Shown: positions 42,819 to 52,340 of the stretch, piece after piece
Position numbering within the stretch: the first letter of the stretch is position 1
Layout of the letters: each line of letters starts with the position of its first letter
Assembly: GCF_022012435.1 (NCBI RefSeq)
Contig: NZ_JAKLUA010000001.1
Coordinates: forward strand, 1,612,001-1,676,000
From: Bradyrhizobium zhengyangense
GTDB taxonomy: Bacteria > Pseudomonadota > Alphaproteobacteria > Rhizobiales > Xanthobacteraceae
DNA length: 64,000 bases
Direction of reading: 5' to 3'
Made by a program: the position numbers and the translations under genes
The notes under the pieces: generated by a model
Seen by the model: the letters and a program-made list of their open reading frames with translations, nothing else
The model's database searches: none
Told to the model about the DNA's origin: nothing

Positions 42819-43259
42819 TCACGCCATGATGTCGAGCAGGGACTTTTCCGTCTCGGAATAGGCCTGAATGACCTTGGCGTTGGCCATGAAGCTGTATTTT
42901 GCGGTCGCCAGCTGGACGAATTGGTCAGCAAGATCGACGTCAGGCGCAGCGACCAGGCCGTCCTGGTTTGCGAAGGGAGCGCTTGGGTCGGATTGTGCGG
43001 CATAGCTCGGCGACACCGTCGACACGGTCGCGGCAGTACCGCCCGGCGTCGAGCCGCTCGATTGAGAGACCTGATCGACTCGCAGCGGCACATAGGCTGC
43101 GGGATAAGTCGAACTCGTGCTCGAACTGCCGCCACTGCCCGAACCGCTTGACGCGGGCAGCGGCCCAGTCGTGCGGACATTGGCAATGTTGCTCGCGGCT
43201 ACGTTCGCGCGCAGGCTCGCCGCAGACAGTCCTGACGTCGCAATCGAGAGGATGCTCAT
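42819..43259 (-). CDS. Orphan FlgC-like flagellar basal-body rod protein
   Basis: A 146-residue protein with both ends of the flagellar rod/hook family. The N-terminal SILSIATSGLSAASLRANVA and ASNIANVRTTG match the rod motif, and the C-terminal VDLADQFVQLATAKYSFMAN plus AYSETEKSLLDIMA matches the Flg_bbr_C helix. Between them is a Ser/Gly-rich linker (SSGSGSGGSSSTSSTYP). No other flagellar gene lies nearby, which is unusual since flgC normally sits with flgB and fliE. It may be a relocated rod protein or a paralogue with another role. Start at 43259, MSILSIATSG. Confidence 0.82.
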   Translation of the reverse strand: MSILSIATSGLSAASLRANVAASNIANVRTTGPLPASSGSGSGGSSSTSSTYPAAYVPLRVDQVSQSSGSTPGGTAATVSTVSPSYAAQSDPSAPFANQDGLVAAPDVDLADQFVQLATAKYSFMANAKVIQAYSETEKSLLDIMA

Positions 43260-43366
43260 GGACCCTGATCTACAGGACAAGTCATACGCGTTCACTGACG
43301 CAATCGGTAAAATCCGTCGCGTTCTGTTGTCATCCAGGTAACCTGCGCCGGCAGCGCTTCACGCCC

Positions 43367-44416
43367 CTACCCCGGCGTCACGCCAAAGGCCTGCCTGAAG
43401 CGCTCGGCATAGACGGGCCAGACCTCGGGATTGATGATGCGCGGCGGGCGTTTGCCGTCGAGCGTCTCCAGCACCTGCTCGGCCGCGATGCGACCCATGT
43501 TCTGGCGCGCTTCGATCGTCACACCCGCGGTGTGCGGGCTCGCCAGCACGTTGTCGAACTGCAGCAGCGGATGCTCCGGCGGCGGCGGCTCCTTGGACCA
43601 GACGTCGAGACCGGCACCGGCGATGCGCTTGTCGCGGAGCGCCTGGAGCAGCGCATCCTCGTCGTGGATGAAGCCGCGCGCAGTGGTGATGAAATAGGCG
43701 TGCGGCTGCATCAGGCCGAATTCGCGCACGCTGATCATGTTGCGGCTGCCCTTGTTCAGCGGGCATGAGATAGAGACGAAATCGGCCCGACGCAGCAATT
43801 CGTCAAGCTCGACCTTCTCGCCGCCCCGCTCGGCCATCACTTCCTTCGAGAGGTAGGGATCGTAAGCCAGCACCTTCATGCCGAGCAGGCCCTTGCAAAG
43901 CGCGGCGATGCGGCGGCCGACATTGCCGAGACCGATGATGCCGACGGTCTTGTGCTCGACCTCGTTGCCGACGAGCTCGTTCCGATTGACATTGGCCTCG
44001 CGGCGCAGCCGGCGATCCGACTGGATGATACGCTTGGACAGGGTCAGCATCATCGCCAGCGCATGCTCGGCCACCGAATGCGCGTTGCCGCCGGACTGGT
44101 TGACGACCAGCACGCCCGCATCCGTGCAGGCTTCGACGTCGACAGGGTCGAAGCCCGCGCCGTTGCTGGAGACCAGGAGCAGGTTTGGGGTGCGCTTCAG
44201 GAGGGCGGCGTCGACATGGAAATGCGGCGCCAGCTCGTCGCGCGCGGCACCGATCTGATACACATGCGCCGCGCCCAGGATCGGGGCGTAAAAATCCTCG
44301 GGGCTCTCGTTCTCGATGCGGTCGAGCCGCACGTCGGACCGCGCCTTCAGGATGTCGATGTACACAGGGTTGGCCAGGTATTTGACGTAGAAGACACGCT
44401 TGCTGTTGACCGACAT
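43367..44416 (-). CDS. D-isomer-specific 2-hydroxyacid dehydrogenase
   Basis: A 349-residue NAD(P)-dependent dehydrogenase. The nucleotide-binding motif is TVGIIGLGNVGRRIAALCKG. The catalytic arginine is in FITTARGFI, the glutamate in LDVWSKEP and the histidine in ASPHTAG. It is related to phosphoglycerate and hydroxypyruvate dehydrogenases, and the (S)-sulfolactate dehydrogenase SlcC also belongs to this family. It is divergent from the two-subunit ThDP decarboxylase genes, 240 bp away, so it may form or consume the 2-keto acid which that enzyme decarboxylates. The substrate is unknown. Confidence 0.88.
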   Translation of the reverse strand: MSVNSKRVFYVKYLANPVYIDILKARSDVRLDRIENESPEDFYAPILGAAHVYQIGAARDELAPHFHVDAALLKRTPNLLLVSSNGAGFDPVDVEACTDAGVLVVNQSGGNAHSVAEHALAMMLTLSKRIIQSDRRLRREANVNRNELVGNEVEHKTVGIIGLGNVGRRIAALCKGLLGMKVLAYDPYLSKEVMAERGGEKVELDELLRRADFVSISCPLNKGSRNMISVREFGLMQPHAYFITTARGFIHDEDALLQALRDKRIAGAGLDVWSKEPPPPEHPLLQFDNVLASPHTAGVTIEARQNMGRIAAEQVLETLDGKRPPRIINPEVWPVYAERFRQAFGVTPG

Positions 44417-44656
44417 CAGGACCCTTCCGGCTCTCTCACGGAGGTTCGCAAGGTCAGCGCCACGCGCGCCCCTCTCCTGGCGTTCCTCCTGTTCCTCATT
44501 ATCCCGCTTATGGCATGGCGATGCCGGCCACGGCAGCCCGTCTGGCGCAGATCACGGTGCTGGCCTGGACATGTTGACAATCCCGTCCGCTCCGTCAAGT
44601 TCGACAAACGCCACGACGGCCAAAGAAGAAGCATGCGCGGCGCAAGGGAGAACGCA

Positions 44657-45214
44657 ATGGCTGGTGCGGAGCAGCATAGTTCGATGCAGGCATCCGGCGA
44701 CAAGAGCTGGCATGGCATCGTCCTGCAAACCCTGAAGCGGAACGAGATCAGCCTGATCCCCTACGTGCCCGACCGGGTGTTGACGCCGCTGATCAAGAAT
44801 CTGCACGCCGATCCTTTCTTCACGACCTTTGCCACCGCCCGCGAGGAAGAGGCCGTCGGCATCGTCTCTGGCGCCTGGATGGGAGGCCGGCGGGGCGCAG
44901 TGCTGATGCAGACCTCGGGCTTCGCAACGCTGGCCAACACGCTCGCCTCACTCGCGGTGCCCTACCAAATCCCGCTGATCATGTTCGTATCCGAGCGCGG
45001 CACGCTTGGCGAATTCAATTACGGCCAGTCGCTGGTCTGCCGCACCATGCGCCCTGTGCTGGATTCGCTGGCGCTGGAGCACCACACCATTACCAGGCTC
45101 GACGAGCTCGAATTCATCGCCGACCGTTCGATCAAGCAAGCCGTCACCACACAGGCACCGGTGGCGCTGATCCTCAACCCGCTGCTCACGGGCGGCAAGG
45201 TCTTCGACAAGTGA
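44657..45214 (+). CDS. ThDP-dependent decarboxylase, alpha (N-terminal) subunit, sulfopyruvate/phosphonopyruvate type
   Basis: A 185-residue protein equivalent to the pyrimidine-binding half of ThDP enzymes. The catalytic glutamate is in TAREEEAVGIVSGAWMGG, and MQTSGFATLANTLASLAVPY is characteristic of sulfopyruvate/phosphonopyruvate decarboxylases. The start at 44657 has GGGAG seven bases upstream. Its stop overlaps the start of the beta subunit. Two-subunit forms of this enzyme (ComD/ComE) decarboxylate sulfopyruvate to sulfoacetaldehyde. A phosphonopyruvate or other 2-keto acid is equally possible here. Confidence 0.82.
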   Translation: MAGAEQHSSMQASGDKSWHGIVLQTLKRNEISLIPYVPDRVLTPLIKNLHADPFFTTFATAREEEAVGIVSGAWMGGRRGAVLMQTSGFATLANTLASLAVPYQIPLIMFVSERGTLGEFNYGQSLVCRTMRPVLDSLALEHHTITRLDELEFIADRSIKQAVTTQAPVALILNPLLTGGKVFDK

Positions 45215-45819
45215 GCGCCGCCATGGACACGCGCAACACCAAAGTGATGAACCGGTTCGACATCACCTCGCGCCTGATCGCAAAACTAAAGCACGAGGAA
45301 GCGGTGATCGGCGGCATCGGCAACACCAATTTCGACCTCTGGGCCGCCGGCCATCGTCCGCAGAATTTCTACATGCTGGGCAGCATGGGGCTCGCCTTCC
45401 CGATCGCGCTCGGCGTGGCGCTGGCGCAGCCCGATCGACGCGTCTTTGCTTTGGAAGGTGACGGCTCACTGCTGATGCAGCTCGGCACGCTCTCGACGAT
45501 CGCGGCCTTGAAGCCGAAGAACCTCATCATGATCGTCATGGACAACGGCATCTACCAGATCACTGGAGCGCAGCCGACGCCGGCTGCGGGCGTCGCCGAT
45601 CTCGTCGCGATTGCACTGGGCTCGGGACTCACCAACAGCGCATGGGCCGCGGACGAAGAGGATTTCGAACGGCTGGTCGACCAGGCCATGTCGGTTGACG
45701 CGCCGAGCCTGATTGCGCTGCGCATCGACGACAAACCCGGCGTCGGCACCACCCGCCGGGATCCCGTGCAGATCCGGGAGCGCTTCATGCACGGCCTCGG
45801 CGTGCGCGAGCCGCTTTAA
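45211..45819 (+). CDS. ThDP-dependent decarboxylase, beta (C-terminal, ThDP-binding) subunit
   Basis: A 202-residue protein equivalent to the diphosphate-binding half. The ThDP motif is EGDGSLLMQLGTLST followed by IMIVMDNGIYQITG, fitting GDG-X(24-27)-N. GSMGLAFPIALGVALAQPDR precedes it. It starts inside the stop of the alpha gene (GTGA), as expected for subunits of one enzyme. Its family resembles ComE and the C-terminal half of phosphonopyruvate decarboxylase. The neighbouring 2-hydroxyacid dehydrogenase suggests a hydroxyacid to ketoacid to aldehyde route. Confidence 0.84.
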   Translation: MSAAMDTRNTKVMNRFDITSRLIAKLKHEEAVIGGIGNTNFDLWAAGHRPQNFYMLGSMGLAFPIALGVALAQPDRRVFALEGDGSLLMQLGTLSTIAALKPKNLIMIVMDNGIYQITGAQPTPAAGVADLVAIALGSGLTNSAWAADEEDFERLVDQAMSVDAPSLIALRIDDKPGVGTTRRDPVQIRERFMHGLGVREPL

Positions 45820-45896
45820 CATTTCGTCATTAACTACACGGCGATCTGATCCGCATCCCGAGACAGGCCTCGGCCGATCCGTGCTAAGCGGTGCGG

Positions 45897-46259
45897 ATGT
45901 CCATTCTTGTTCGCGCCTTTGCCTGGCTGCTCGCCGCCGCCGTGACCTTTGCAACGCTCGGGCCTCCGAGCCTGCGTCCCCATTCCGACCTCAGCCAGGA
46001 CGGCGAGCATGCGCTTGCCTTCCTCCTGGTCGGGCTGGCCTTCGGCCTCGCCTATCGGCAGCGCCGCCTGTCAGTGGCGGCCGTCGCGGTCGTGCTGATT
46101 GGCCTGCTCGAACTGATGCAGCTCTGGGCGCCCGGACGCCATGCGCGGCTGGAGGATTTTCTCGTCGATGCCGGCACTGCCTGTATCGGCTTCGCGCTCG
46201 CGGCCGTCATCGATTGGGTCATGACCCGGTTTCGGGCAGGCTCGGCCCTGACAAGTTGA
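45897..46259 (+). CDS. VanZ-like small membrane protein
   Basis: A 120-residue membrane protein with four hydrophobic helices. It shows the VanZ-family pattern with HALAFLLVGLAFGLAY in the second helix and LELMQLWAPGRHARLEDFLV followed by DAGTACIGFALA. The role of these short VanZ-like proteins is not known; glycopeptide resistance should not be inferred. It is a monocistronic gene ended by a clear hairpin terminator. Confidence 0.8.
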   Translation: MSILVRAFAWLLAAAVTFATLGPPSLRPHSDLSQDGEHALAFLLVGLAFGLAYRQRRLSVAAVAVVLIGLLELMQLWAPGRHARLEDFLVDAGTACIGFALAAVIDWVMTRFRAGSALTS

Positions 46260-46298
46260 GGCCCTGCGCAGCGACGCTCCGCAGGGCCCTCTTTCTTC
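46260..46298 (+). terminator. Rho-independent-like terminator after the VanZ-like gene
   Basis: GGCCCTGCG (46260-46268) pairs with CGCAGGGCC (46280-46288), followed by CTCTTTCTTC. It starts one base after the VanZ-like stop. It also lies downstream of the convergent DUF1236 gene. Confidence 0.75.
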
Positions 46299-46317
46299 AA
46301 AATCCTTATCGCGCCGA

Positions 46318-46701
46318 TCAGTCGATGATCTTGATCACCCGGCGTGTGCGCGGCTCGACGATCACCCGGCGATCATTCACCACGGCGTAGCGATACTGGG
46401 TGTAATTCGGTACCGGACGCAGCACAACGGTCGGGGGTAGCGGCTCACCTACCACGACGCGCTCCTGGACCACGACAGAATCATCGCGCGGGATGCCGCC
46501 GAGGATCGCATTCGGAATTTCGAGGCCAGCGCCGACGGCCGCACCCACGGTACCGCCAACCATCGCGCCGATTGGGCCGCCGACTTCGCCGCCCGTGCGT
46601 GCGCCGTTCCTGGCGCCTTCTTCGGTCGTCGACTGAGCAAAGGCTGCACTCGACGCCAGCAGCGACGCAGCAGCCAACGAGATCACAAGACGGGTCTTCA
46701 T
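46318..46701 (-). CDS. DUF1236-type exported protein
   Basis: A 127-residue secreted or periplasmic protein. A signal peptide (MKTRLVISLAAASLLASSAA, cleavage after AFA) is followed by a glycine-rich segment (RTGGEVGGPIGAMVGGTVGA) and a C-terminal DUF1236-like region (YAVVNDRRVIVEPRTRRVIK). Such proteins are common in Bradyrhizobium and related genera; their function is unknown. A start two codons earlier is possible. Confidence 0.8.
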   Translation of the reverse strand: MKTRLVISLAAASLLASSAAFAQSTTEEGARNGARTGGEVGGPIGAMVGGTVGAAVGAGLEIPNAILGGIPRDDSVVVQERVVVGEPLPPTVVLRPVPNYTQYRYAVVNDRRVIVEPRTRRVIKIID

Positions 46702-46812
46702 ATCCACGCTCTCCAGTGTTGTTGTGCGCCATCAACCGCGGGGCCGGAGCATTGTTCCGGTTCCCGCGCGATGAAACCCACATCAACACCGCGACTGTTA
46801 CCGCGTAACAAT

Positions 46813-47700
46813 TCAGGCTGCGGCGATCTCGTGACCCGCCATCAGTTCCAGCGCTCGTACCATGGCCGAATGATCCCAGCCCTTGCCGCCATGTGCGGTA
46901 CAGGACGAAAACAATTGCTGCGCGACCGCCGTGCTCGGCAGTGAGAGGCCGAGAGCGCGCGCGCCTTCGAGCGCAAGGTTCAGATCCTTCTGGTGCAGTT
47001 CGATTCGGAAGCCCGGATCGAAATTGCGCTTCACCATGCGCTCGCCATGCACTTCGAGAATCCGCGACGAGGCAAAGCCGCCCATCAGCGCCTTGCGCAC
47101 CAGCGCTGGATCGGCACCGGCCTTGGAAGCGAACAGCAGCGCTTCGCTCACCGCCTCGATCGTCAATGCCACGATGATCTGGTTGGCGACCTTGGTCGTC
47201 TGGCCGTCGCCATTGGCGCCGACATGCGTGACGTTCTTGCCCATCTTGTCGAAGATCGGCTTCATGGTGCCAAAGGCGCGTTCGGGCCCGCCGACCATGA
47301 TGGTGAGGCTCGCCGCCTTGGCGCCGACCTCTCCGCCCGACACCGGCGCGTCAAGATAATCCGCGCCGAGCGCCTCGATCTTCTTCGCGAACTCCTTGGT
47401 CGCCAGCGGCGAAATCGAGCTCATGTCGACGACGATCTGGCCCTTGGAAATGCCGCTCGCGACACCGTCCTTGCCGAACAGCACCGCCTCCACATGCGGG
47501 GTATCAGGCACCATGATGATGACGACATCCGCCTCCTCCGCGACCTCCTTGGCCGATTTGCAAGGGACGCCGCCAGCCGCGATCAGCTCCGGCCCGACTG
47601 GCGCGACGTCATGCAGGAATACGCGATGGCCCGCGGCCAAGAGATGGCCGGCCATTGGCCGCCCCATAGTGCCAAGTCCGATGAAGCCGATGTCGATCAT
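46813..47700 (-). CDS. glxR: Tartronate semialdehyde reductase (2-hydroxy-3-oxopropionate reductase)
   Basis: A 295-residue beta-hydroxyacid dehydrogenase. IGFIGLGTMGRPMAGHLLAA is the NAD(P) site, DAPVSGGEVGAKAASLTIMV the substrate signature, and the catalytic lysine lies in GQTTKVANQIIV. It reduces tartronate semialdehyde to glycerate, the last step of the glycerate pathway from glyoxylate. It is the third gene of gcl-hyi-glxR, 12 bp after hyi, which confirms the role over other hydroxyisobutyrate-dehydrogenase-like enzymes. Confidence 0.94.
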   Translation of the reverse strand: MIDIGFIGLGTMGRPMAGHLLAAGHRVFLHDVAPVGPELIAAGGVPCKSAKEVAEEADVVIIMVPDTPHVEAVLFGKDGVASGISKGQIVVDMSSISPLATKEFAKKIEALGADYLDAPVSGGEVGAKAASLTIMVGGPERAFGTMKPIFDKMGKNVTHVGANGDGQTTKVANQIIVALTIEAVSEALLFASKAGADPALVRKALMGGFASSRILEVHGERMVKRNFDPGFRIELHQKDLNLALEGARALGLSLPSTAVAQQLFSSCTAHGGKGWDHSAMVRALELMAGHEIAAA

Positions 47701-47712
47701 GTCTTGATATCC

Positions 47713-48498
47713 TCAGGTCTCAAATGTCTGCGCGGCGTGCCACGACAGGCCTTCCAGCGTCGTGGTGCGCGGCTTGTATTCGCAGCCGATCCAACCGCGA
47801 TAGCCGATCGCGTCGAGATGGCGGAACAGGAAGGGGTAGTTGATTTCCCCAGTGCCGGGCTCGTGTCGGCCGGGATTGTCGGCGAGCTGGATGTGGGCGA
47901 TCTCAGGCAGATATTCCTGCATGGTGCGGGCGAGATCGCCCTCCATGATCTGCATGTGATAGATGTCGTACTGGACGAACAGATTGTTCGACCGCACCTC
48001 GGAGATGAGCTGGATCGCCTGCTCGGTGCCATTGAGGAAGAAGCCGGGGATGTCGAGCGTGTTGATCGGCTCGACCAGCAGCTTGATGTTCTCGCGGGCC
48101 AGCGTCGAGGCGGCAAAGCGGAGATTGCCGACCAGGGTCTCCTGCAGCTCACGCGGATCGGCGTCGACAGGCGCAATGCCGACGAGGCAATTGAGCTGCT
48201 CGCAATCGAGCGCCTTGGCATAGTCAATGGCACGGAACACGCCATCGCGGAATTCGGAGGTGCGATCGGGCATGATCGCGATGCCGCGCTCGCCGGCGGC
48301 CCAATTGCCGGCGGGCAGATTGTGCAGCACCTGGCTCAGTCCGTGAGCCTCCAGCTGTTCGCGGAGCTGCGCCTTGTCGAAGTCGTAGGGAAAGAGATAC
48401 TCGACCCCGGCAAAGCCTGCCGCCTTCGCCGCGGCGAAGCGGTCGATGAACGGCATCTCGTTGAAGAGCATGGTGAGGTTAGCCGCGAATTTCGGCAT
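47713..48498 (-). CDS. hyi: Hydroxypyruvate isomerase
   Basis: A 261-residue TIM-barrel isomerase that interconverts hydroxypyruvate and tartronate semialdehyde. Family features are PKFAANLTMLFNEMPFIDRF at the N-terminus, the metal-ligand glutamate in KLLVEPINTLDIPGFFL, and HIQLADNPGRHEPGTGEINY. It lies 11 bp after gcl and 12 bp before glxR, all on the minus strand. Confidence 0.94.
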   Translation of the reverse strand: MPKFAANLTMLFNEMPFIDRFAAAKAAGFAGVEYLFPYDFDKAQLREQLEAHGLSQVLHNLPAGNWAAGERGIAIMPDRTSEFRDGVFRAIDYAKALDCEQLNCLVGIAPVDADPRELQETLVGNLRFAASTLARENIKLLVEPINTLDIPGFFLNGTEQAIQLISEVRSNNLFVQYDIYHMQIMEGDLARTMQEYLPEIAHIQLADNPGRHEPGTGEINYPFLFRHLDAIGYRGWIGCEYKPRTTTLEGLSWHAAQTFET

Positions 48499-48509
48499 GT
48501 TACTGTCCC

Positions 48510-50300
48510 CTATTCTGCCGGCTGCAAAACGCCGGGCCGCGTAACCCCGACCTCATCGAGCGGCAAGTCCAGCACTTCCTCGAACTCGACGATGTTGTCG
48601 ATCTCGGTGCCCATCGCAATGTTGGTGACGCGTTCGAGGATGAACTCGACCACCACGGGCACGCGATGCTTCTTCATCAATTCGCGCGCGGTCGCGAACG
48701 CGGCCTGCGTGTCCTTGGGATCGGTGACCCGGATCGCCTTGCAGCCGAGGCCTTCGGCGACCGCGACATGGTCGACACCGTAGACGCCGATCTCCGGCGC
48801 GTTGATGTTCTCGAACGAGAGCTGGACATGATAATCCATCTCGAAGCCGCGCTGGGCCTGGCGGATCAGGCCGAGATAGGAATTGTTCACGACGACGTGG
48901 ATATAGGGCAGATTGAACTGCGCCCCGACCGCGAGCTCCTCGATCAGGAACTGGAAATCGTAGTCGCCGGAGAGCGCGACGATGTCACGATCCGGGCACG
49001 CCGCGCGCACGCCGAGCGCTGCCGGCAAGGTCCAGCCGAGCGGCCCCGCCTGCCCCGCATTGATCCAGTTGCGCGGCTTGTAGACACCGAGGAACTGTGC
49101 GCCGGCGATCTGCGACAGGCCGATCACGGTGACATAGGTGGTGTCGCGGCCGAACGCCTTGTTCATCTCCTCGTAGACGCGCTGCGGCTTGATCGGGACG
49201 TTGTCGAAATGGCTCTTGCGCAGCATGGTCTTCTTGCGATCGCGGCAGGCCGCGGGCCACGCCTGGCGCTCGCGGAGCCTGCCGGAGCGTCGCCACTCCC
49301 TGGCGACGGAAACGAAGAGTTCGAGCGCGGCCTTCGCGTCCGAAACGATGCCGAGATCGGGGTTGAAGACGCGGCCGATCTGGGTCGGCTCGATATCGAC
49401 ATGCACGAAGGTGCGGCCCTTGGTGTAGGTCTCGACCGAGCCGGTGTGCCTGTTGGCCCAGCGATTGCCGATGCCGAGCACGAAATCGGACTCCAGCAGC
49501 GTGGCGTTGCCATAGCGATGGCTGGTCTGGAGGCCGACCATGCCAGCCATCAGCACGTGATCGTCGGGGATCGCGCCCCATCCCATCAACGTCGGCACGA
49601 CCGGGACATTCGCGATCTCGGCGAATTCGACCAGCAGGTCCGAAGCGTCGGCATTGATGATGCCCCCGCCCGCGACGATCAGCGGCCGCTCGGCGGCGTT
49701 GAGCATCTCCAGTGCTTTCTCGACCTGCTTGCGCGTGGCGGTGGGCTTGTAGACCGGCAGCGGCTCATAAGTTTCGTCGTCGAACTCGATCTCGGCGAGC
49801 TGCACGTCGAGCGGCATGTCGATCAGCACCGGCCCCGGCCGGCCCGAGCGCATCACATGAAAGGCCTGGCTGAACACACGCGGCACCAGTGCCGGCTCGC
49901 GCACGGTCACTGCCCATTTCGTCACCGGCTTTGCGATCGACTCGATGTCGACGGCCTGAAAGTCTTCCTTGTAGAGCCGCGCGCGTGGCGCCTGTCCGGT
50001 GATGCAGAGGATCGGAATGGAATCGGCGATCGCCGAATAGAGCCCCGTGATCATGTCGGTGCCGGCCGGCCCCGAGGTGCCGATGCAGACGCCGATATTG
50101 CCGGCCTGGGCCCGCGTATAGCCCTCAGCCATGTGCGAGGCACCCTCGACATGCCGCGCCAGGATGTGGCGGATAGAGCCGCGCTTCTTCAGCGCCGAGT
50201 AAAGCGGATTGATTGCAGCCCCGGGAACACCGAAGGCGGTCGAGATGCCCTCCTTCTCCAGGATTCGCACGGCTGCATCGACGGCTCGCATCTTCGCCAT
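48510..50300 (-). CDS. gcl: Glyoxylate carboligase (tartronate-semialdehyde synthase)
   Basis: A 596-residue ThDP enzyme joining two glyoxylates to tartronate semialdehyde with loss of CO2. The N-terminus has [21 protein letters not shown]51 takes the place of the glutamate that activates ThDP in most relatives, a known hallmark of Gcl. [20 protein letters not shown] is the ThDP-binding motif near residue 446. It is the first gene of the glycerate-pathway operon. Glyoxylate could come from purine breakdown or glycolate. Confidence 0.96.
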   Translation of the reverse strand: MAKMRAVDAAVRILEKEGISTAFGVPGAAINPLYSALKKRGSIRHILARHVEGASHMAEGYTRAQAGNIGVCIGTSGPAGTDMITGLYSAIADSIPILCITGQAPRARLYKEDFQAVDIESIAKPVTKWAVTVREPALVPRVFSQAFHVMRSGRPGPVLIDMPLDVQLAEIEFDDETYEPLPVYKPTATRKQVEKALEMLNAAERPLIVAGGGIINADASDLLVEFAEIANVPVVPTLMGWGAIPDDHVLMAGMVGLQTSHRYGNATLLESDFVLGIGNRWANRHTGSVETYTKGRTFVHVDIEPTQIGRVFNPDLGIVSDAKAALELFVSVAREWRRSGRLRERQAWPAACRDRKKTMLRKSHFDNVPIKPQRVYEEMNKAFGRDTTYVTVIGLSQIAGAQFLGVYKPRNWINAGQAGPLGWTLPAALGVRAACPDRDIVALSGDYDFQFLIEELAVGAQFNLPYIHVVVNNSYLGLIRQAQRGFEMDYHVQLSFENINAPEIGVYGVDHVAVAEGLGCKAIRVTDPKDTQAAFATARELMKKHRVPVVVEFILERVTNIAMGTEIDNIVEFEEVLDLPLDEVGVTRPGVLQPAE

Positions 50301-50376
50301 ATCGGACCTCGCTCAAGTTGCGTCAGCGAGCGAGATCATCGGACGCGCGGGATGCGATCTCAACGAGATCGATTAT

Positions 50377-50407
50377 ATTTTCCACGATGCGGCAGCCGCT
50401 GGAAAAA
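50377..50407. promoter_or_regulatory. TTTTCCA/TGGAAAA inverted pair upstream of gcl
   Basis: ATTTTCCA (50377-50384) and TGGAAAAA (50400-50407) are inverted 7-bp matches 15 bp apart, about 80-105 bp upstream of the gcl start. IclR-family sites such as the AllR box use TGGAAA/TTTCCA half-sites, though usually in the opposite order. An IclR regulator is encoded nearby at 53249-54097. Confidence 0.4.
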
Positions 50408-50452
50408 CACGGCGGTCTCAATCGGTTAGATCGAGCCATGCGTGAAAGCTGC

Positions 50453-52255
50453 TTACTCGAACAGCGGCGCCAGCTCCATCTGCGGCACCAGCACGAGGCC
50501 CTTGTCGGTGATGCGAATTTCCGGAATGACCGATAGCGGAATCAGATTGAAGCCCATGTAGGGAATGGTGCAGCCGGCCCCGGCCCATTCCTTCTTCAAC
50601 ACCTTGACCTCTTCAGCCACTTCGATAACGCGCTTGTCGGATAACAGTCCCGCGATGGGCAGCGGCACCAGCGCCCGCACCTCGCCGTCGGCGACGACGC
50701 AGACGCCGCCCTGCTTTTCCTCGATCGCTGATATCGCCACCTGCATATCGGCCTCATTGGTTCCGGCGACGATGAGGTTGTGGCTGTCATGGCCGACGCT
50801 GGAGGCGACCGCGCCGCGCTTCAAGCCGAAATCCTTCAGCAGGCCGTAAGCGACGTTGCCGGCCGACTTGCCGTGGCGCTCGACCACGGTGACGAAGCAC
50901 ATGCCGTAGCGCGCGAACAATTCTGGCCAGTCCTTGGCGGGCTCGATCGCGACCTTCTCATGGATCAGCGTAATGCCCGGCAGCGCGGTCTTGATGGCGT
51001 TGACGGTGCAGGCCTTCGCCGGCAGCTCCGGCGTCAGCCTGATTTTCCTCGGCAGCTTCACGGTCGCGTAGGCCGCCTTCGGATATTGATAGCGCTGCGA
51101 TAGCGCCTGATCGAGACGCGGCGTGATCTTGCGGTTCTCGACCACGAGTTCGCCGCCATACCAGGTCGATTGCGGCGTGAGATTGTCATCCATCAGCACG
51201 AGATCGGCGCGGCGGCCGCCGCCGAGCCCGCCGATATCTCCCTCCATGCCGAAGCGGGTGGCGCCGTGCAGCGAACCCATCGACCAGGCCTGCTCCGGCG
51301 ACATCCCCGCCTTCACCGCCTCGCGCACCACCCAGTCGAGGCCGAACAGCAGAAGGTCGTCGGCGTCGCGGTCGTCGGTGCAGACGGCGGTGCGCTTGTG
51401 CGAGGCCCCGAGTTCGGTGATCGTGCGGATCGCCTGCGGCAGCGAATGCCAGGGCGTTGTCGGCGGCCCGCCGCGCAGGAAGATCCAGACGCCTGCATCG
51501 AGCAGATCGTCGGCGATGTCGCGGTCGATCGCCTCATGCGTATCGGTGACGCCCGACGCCGCGTAGGCCGCGACGAATTCGCGGCCATAAACATGGCCGG
51601 ACACCGGTCGTCCGCGCTTCAGGGCCGCCGCCAGGATCGCGTGGCTGCGCTCGTCGCCCATCGTGACAGGCACGAAATCCATCTTCTCGCCGAGCGCGAC
51701 CGCTTCAGGCCAGCGGTCGAACAGGCCGGCGATCTTGTCGGGCGTGAGGTCTCCCCCGGCGGTCTCCAGCTCCGCCGAAGTCGCCGGCACCGTGCTCGGC
51801 ACCGTCAAGAAGATCGACAGCGGCGCCTCGCGCGCGTCCTCCAGCATCGCCTCGACGCCGGCGACGTCCATGACATTGCCGATCTCGTGGCTGTCGCAGA
51901 ATATCGTGGTGGTGCCGTTCAGCAAAGCGGCCTCGGCATAGGCACAGGCCGTCACCATCGAGGACTCGATGTGGATGTGCGGATCGACCAGCCCCGGCGC
52001 GATGATGCCGCCGGCGGCGTCATACTGCGGCACGTCGCTCCACATCCTTTTCGCCGTGCCCGATGGCTTCACCGCGGCGATCCGACCGCCGGTGATCCAG
52101 ACCTCGCGTCCCGGATGGATCCGCTCCGAATAGGTCGAGAGCACCCGCGCGCCTGAGATGACCAGGTCGGGCGCGAGCCGCCCGGAGGCGACACCGGCGA
52201 GACGGCGTGTCATTGCGTGCAGCGGCGCAACGGCAAATCGGGTGAGTTTGGACAT
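50453..52255 (-). CDS. ade: Adenine deaminase
   Basis: A 600-residue amidohydrolase of the AdeC type (adenine to hypoxanthine plus ammonia). The metal-binding motif is [20 protein letters not shown], followed by [14 protein letters not shown], and the C-terminal domain has [20 protein letters not shown], both specific for adenine deaminase. The position beside glyoxylate genes fits purine salvage or breakdown, whose later steps give glyoxylate. It lies 152 bp upstream of gcl in the same direction. Confidence 0.94.
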   Translation of the reverse strand: MSKLTRFAVAPLHAMTRRLAGVASGRLAPDLVISGARVLSTYSERIHPGREVWITGGRIAAVKPSGTAKRMWSDVPQYDAAGGIIAPGLVDPHIHIESSMVTACAYAEAALLNGTTTIFCDSHEIGNVMDVAGVEAMLEDAREAPLSIFLTVPSTVPATSAELETAGGDLTPDKIAGLFDRWPEAVALGEKMDFVPVTMGDERSHAILAAALKRGRPVSGHVYGREFVAAYAASGVTDTHEAIDRDIADDLLDAGVWIFLRGGPPTTPWHSLPQAIRTITELGASHKRTAVCTDDRDADDLLLFGLDWVVREAVKAGMSPEQAWSMGSLHGATRFGMEGDIGGLGGGRRADLVLMDDNLTPQSTWYGGELVVENRKITPRLDQALSQRYQYPKAAYATVKLPRKIRLTPELPAKACTVNAIKTALPGITLIHEKVAIEPAKDWPELFARYGMCFVTVVERHGKSAGNVAYGLLKDFGLKRGAVASSVGHDSHNLIVAGTNEADMQVAISAIEEKQGGVCVVADGEVRALVPLPIAGLLSDKRVIEVAEEVKVLKKEWAGAGCTIPYMGFNLIPLSVIPEIRITDKGLVLVPQMELAPLFE

Positions 52256-52340
52256 CGGGGCTCTCGCGTAACGTTACGGCCCAGCGATGGTTACGCCCTG
52301 CGAAACGCCGGGCAAGCCCAAATATAACGGCACGCCCTGC

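Noticed and set aside
45897..46259. Glycopeptide resistance from the VanZ-like protein
   Set aside because: Short VanZ-like membrane proteins are widespread, and no other van gene is near.
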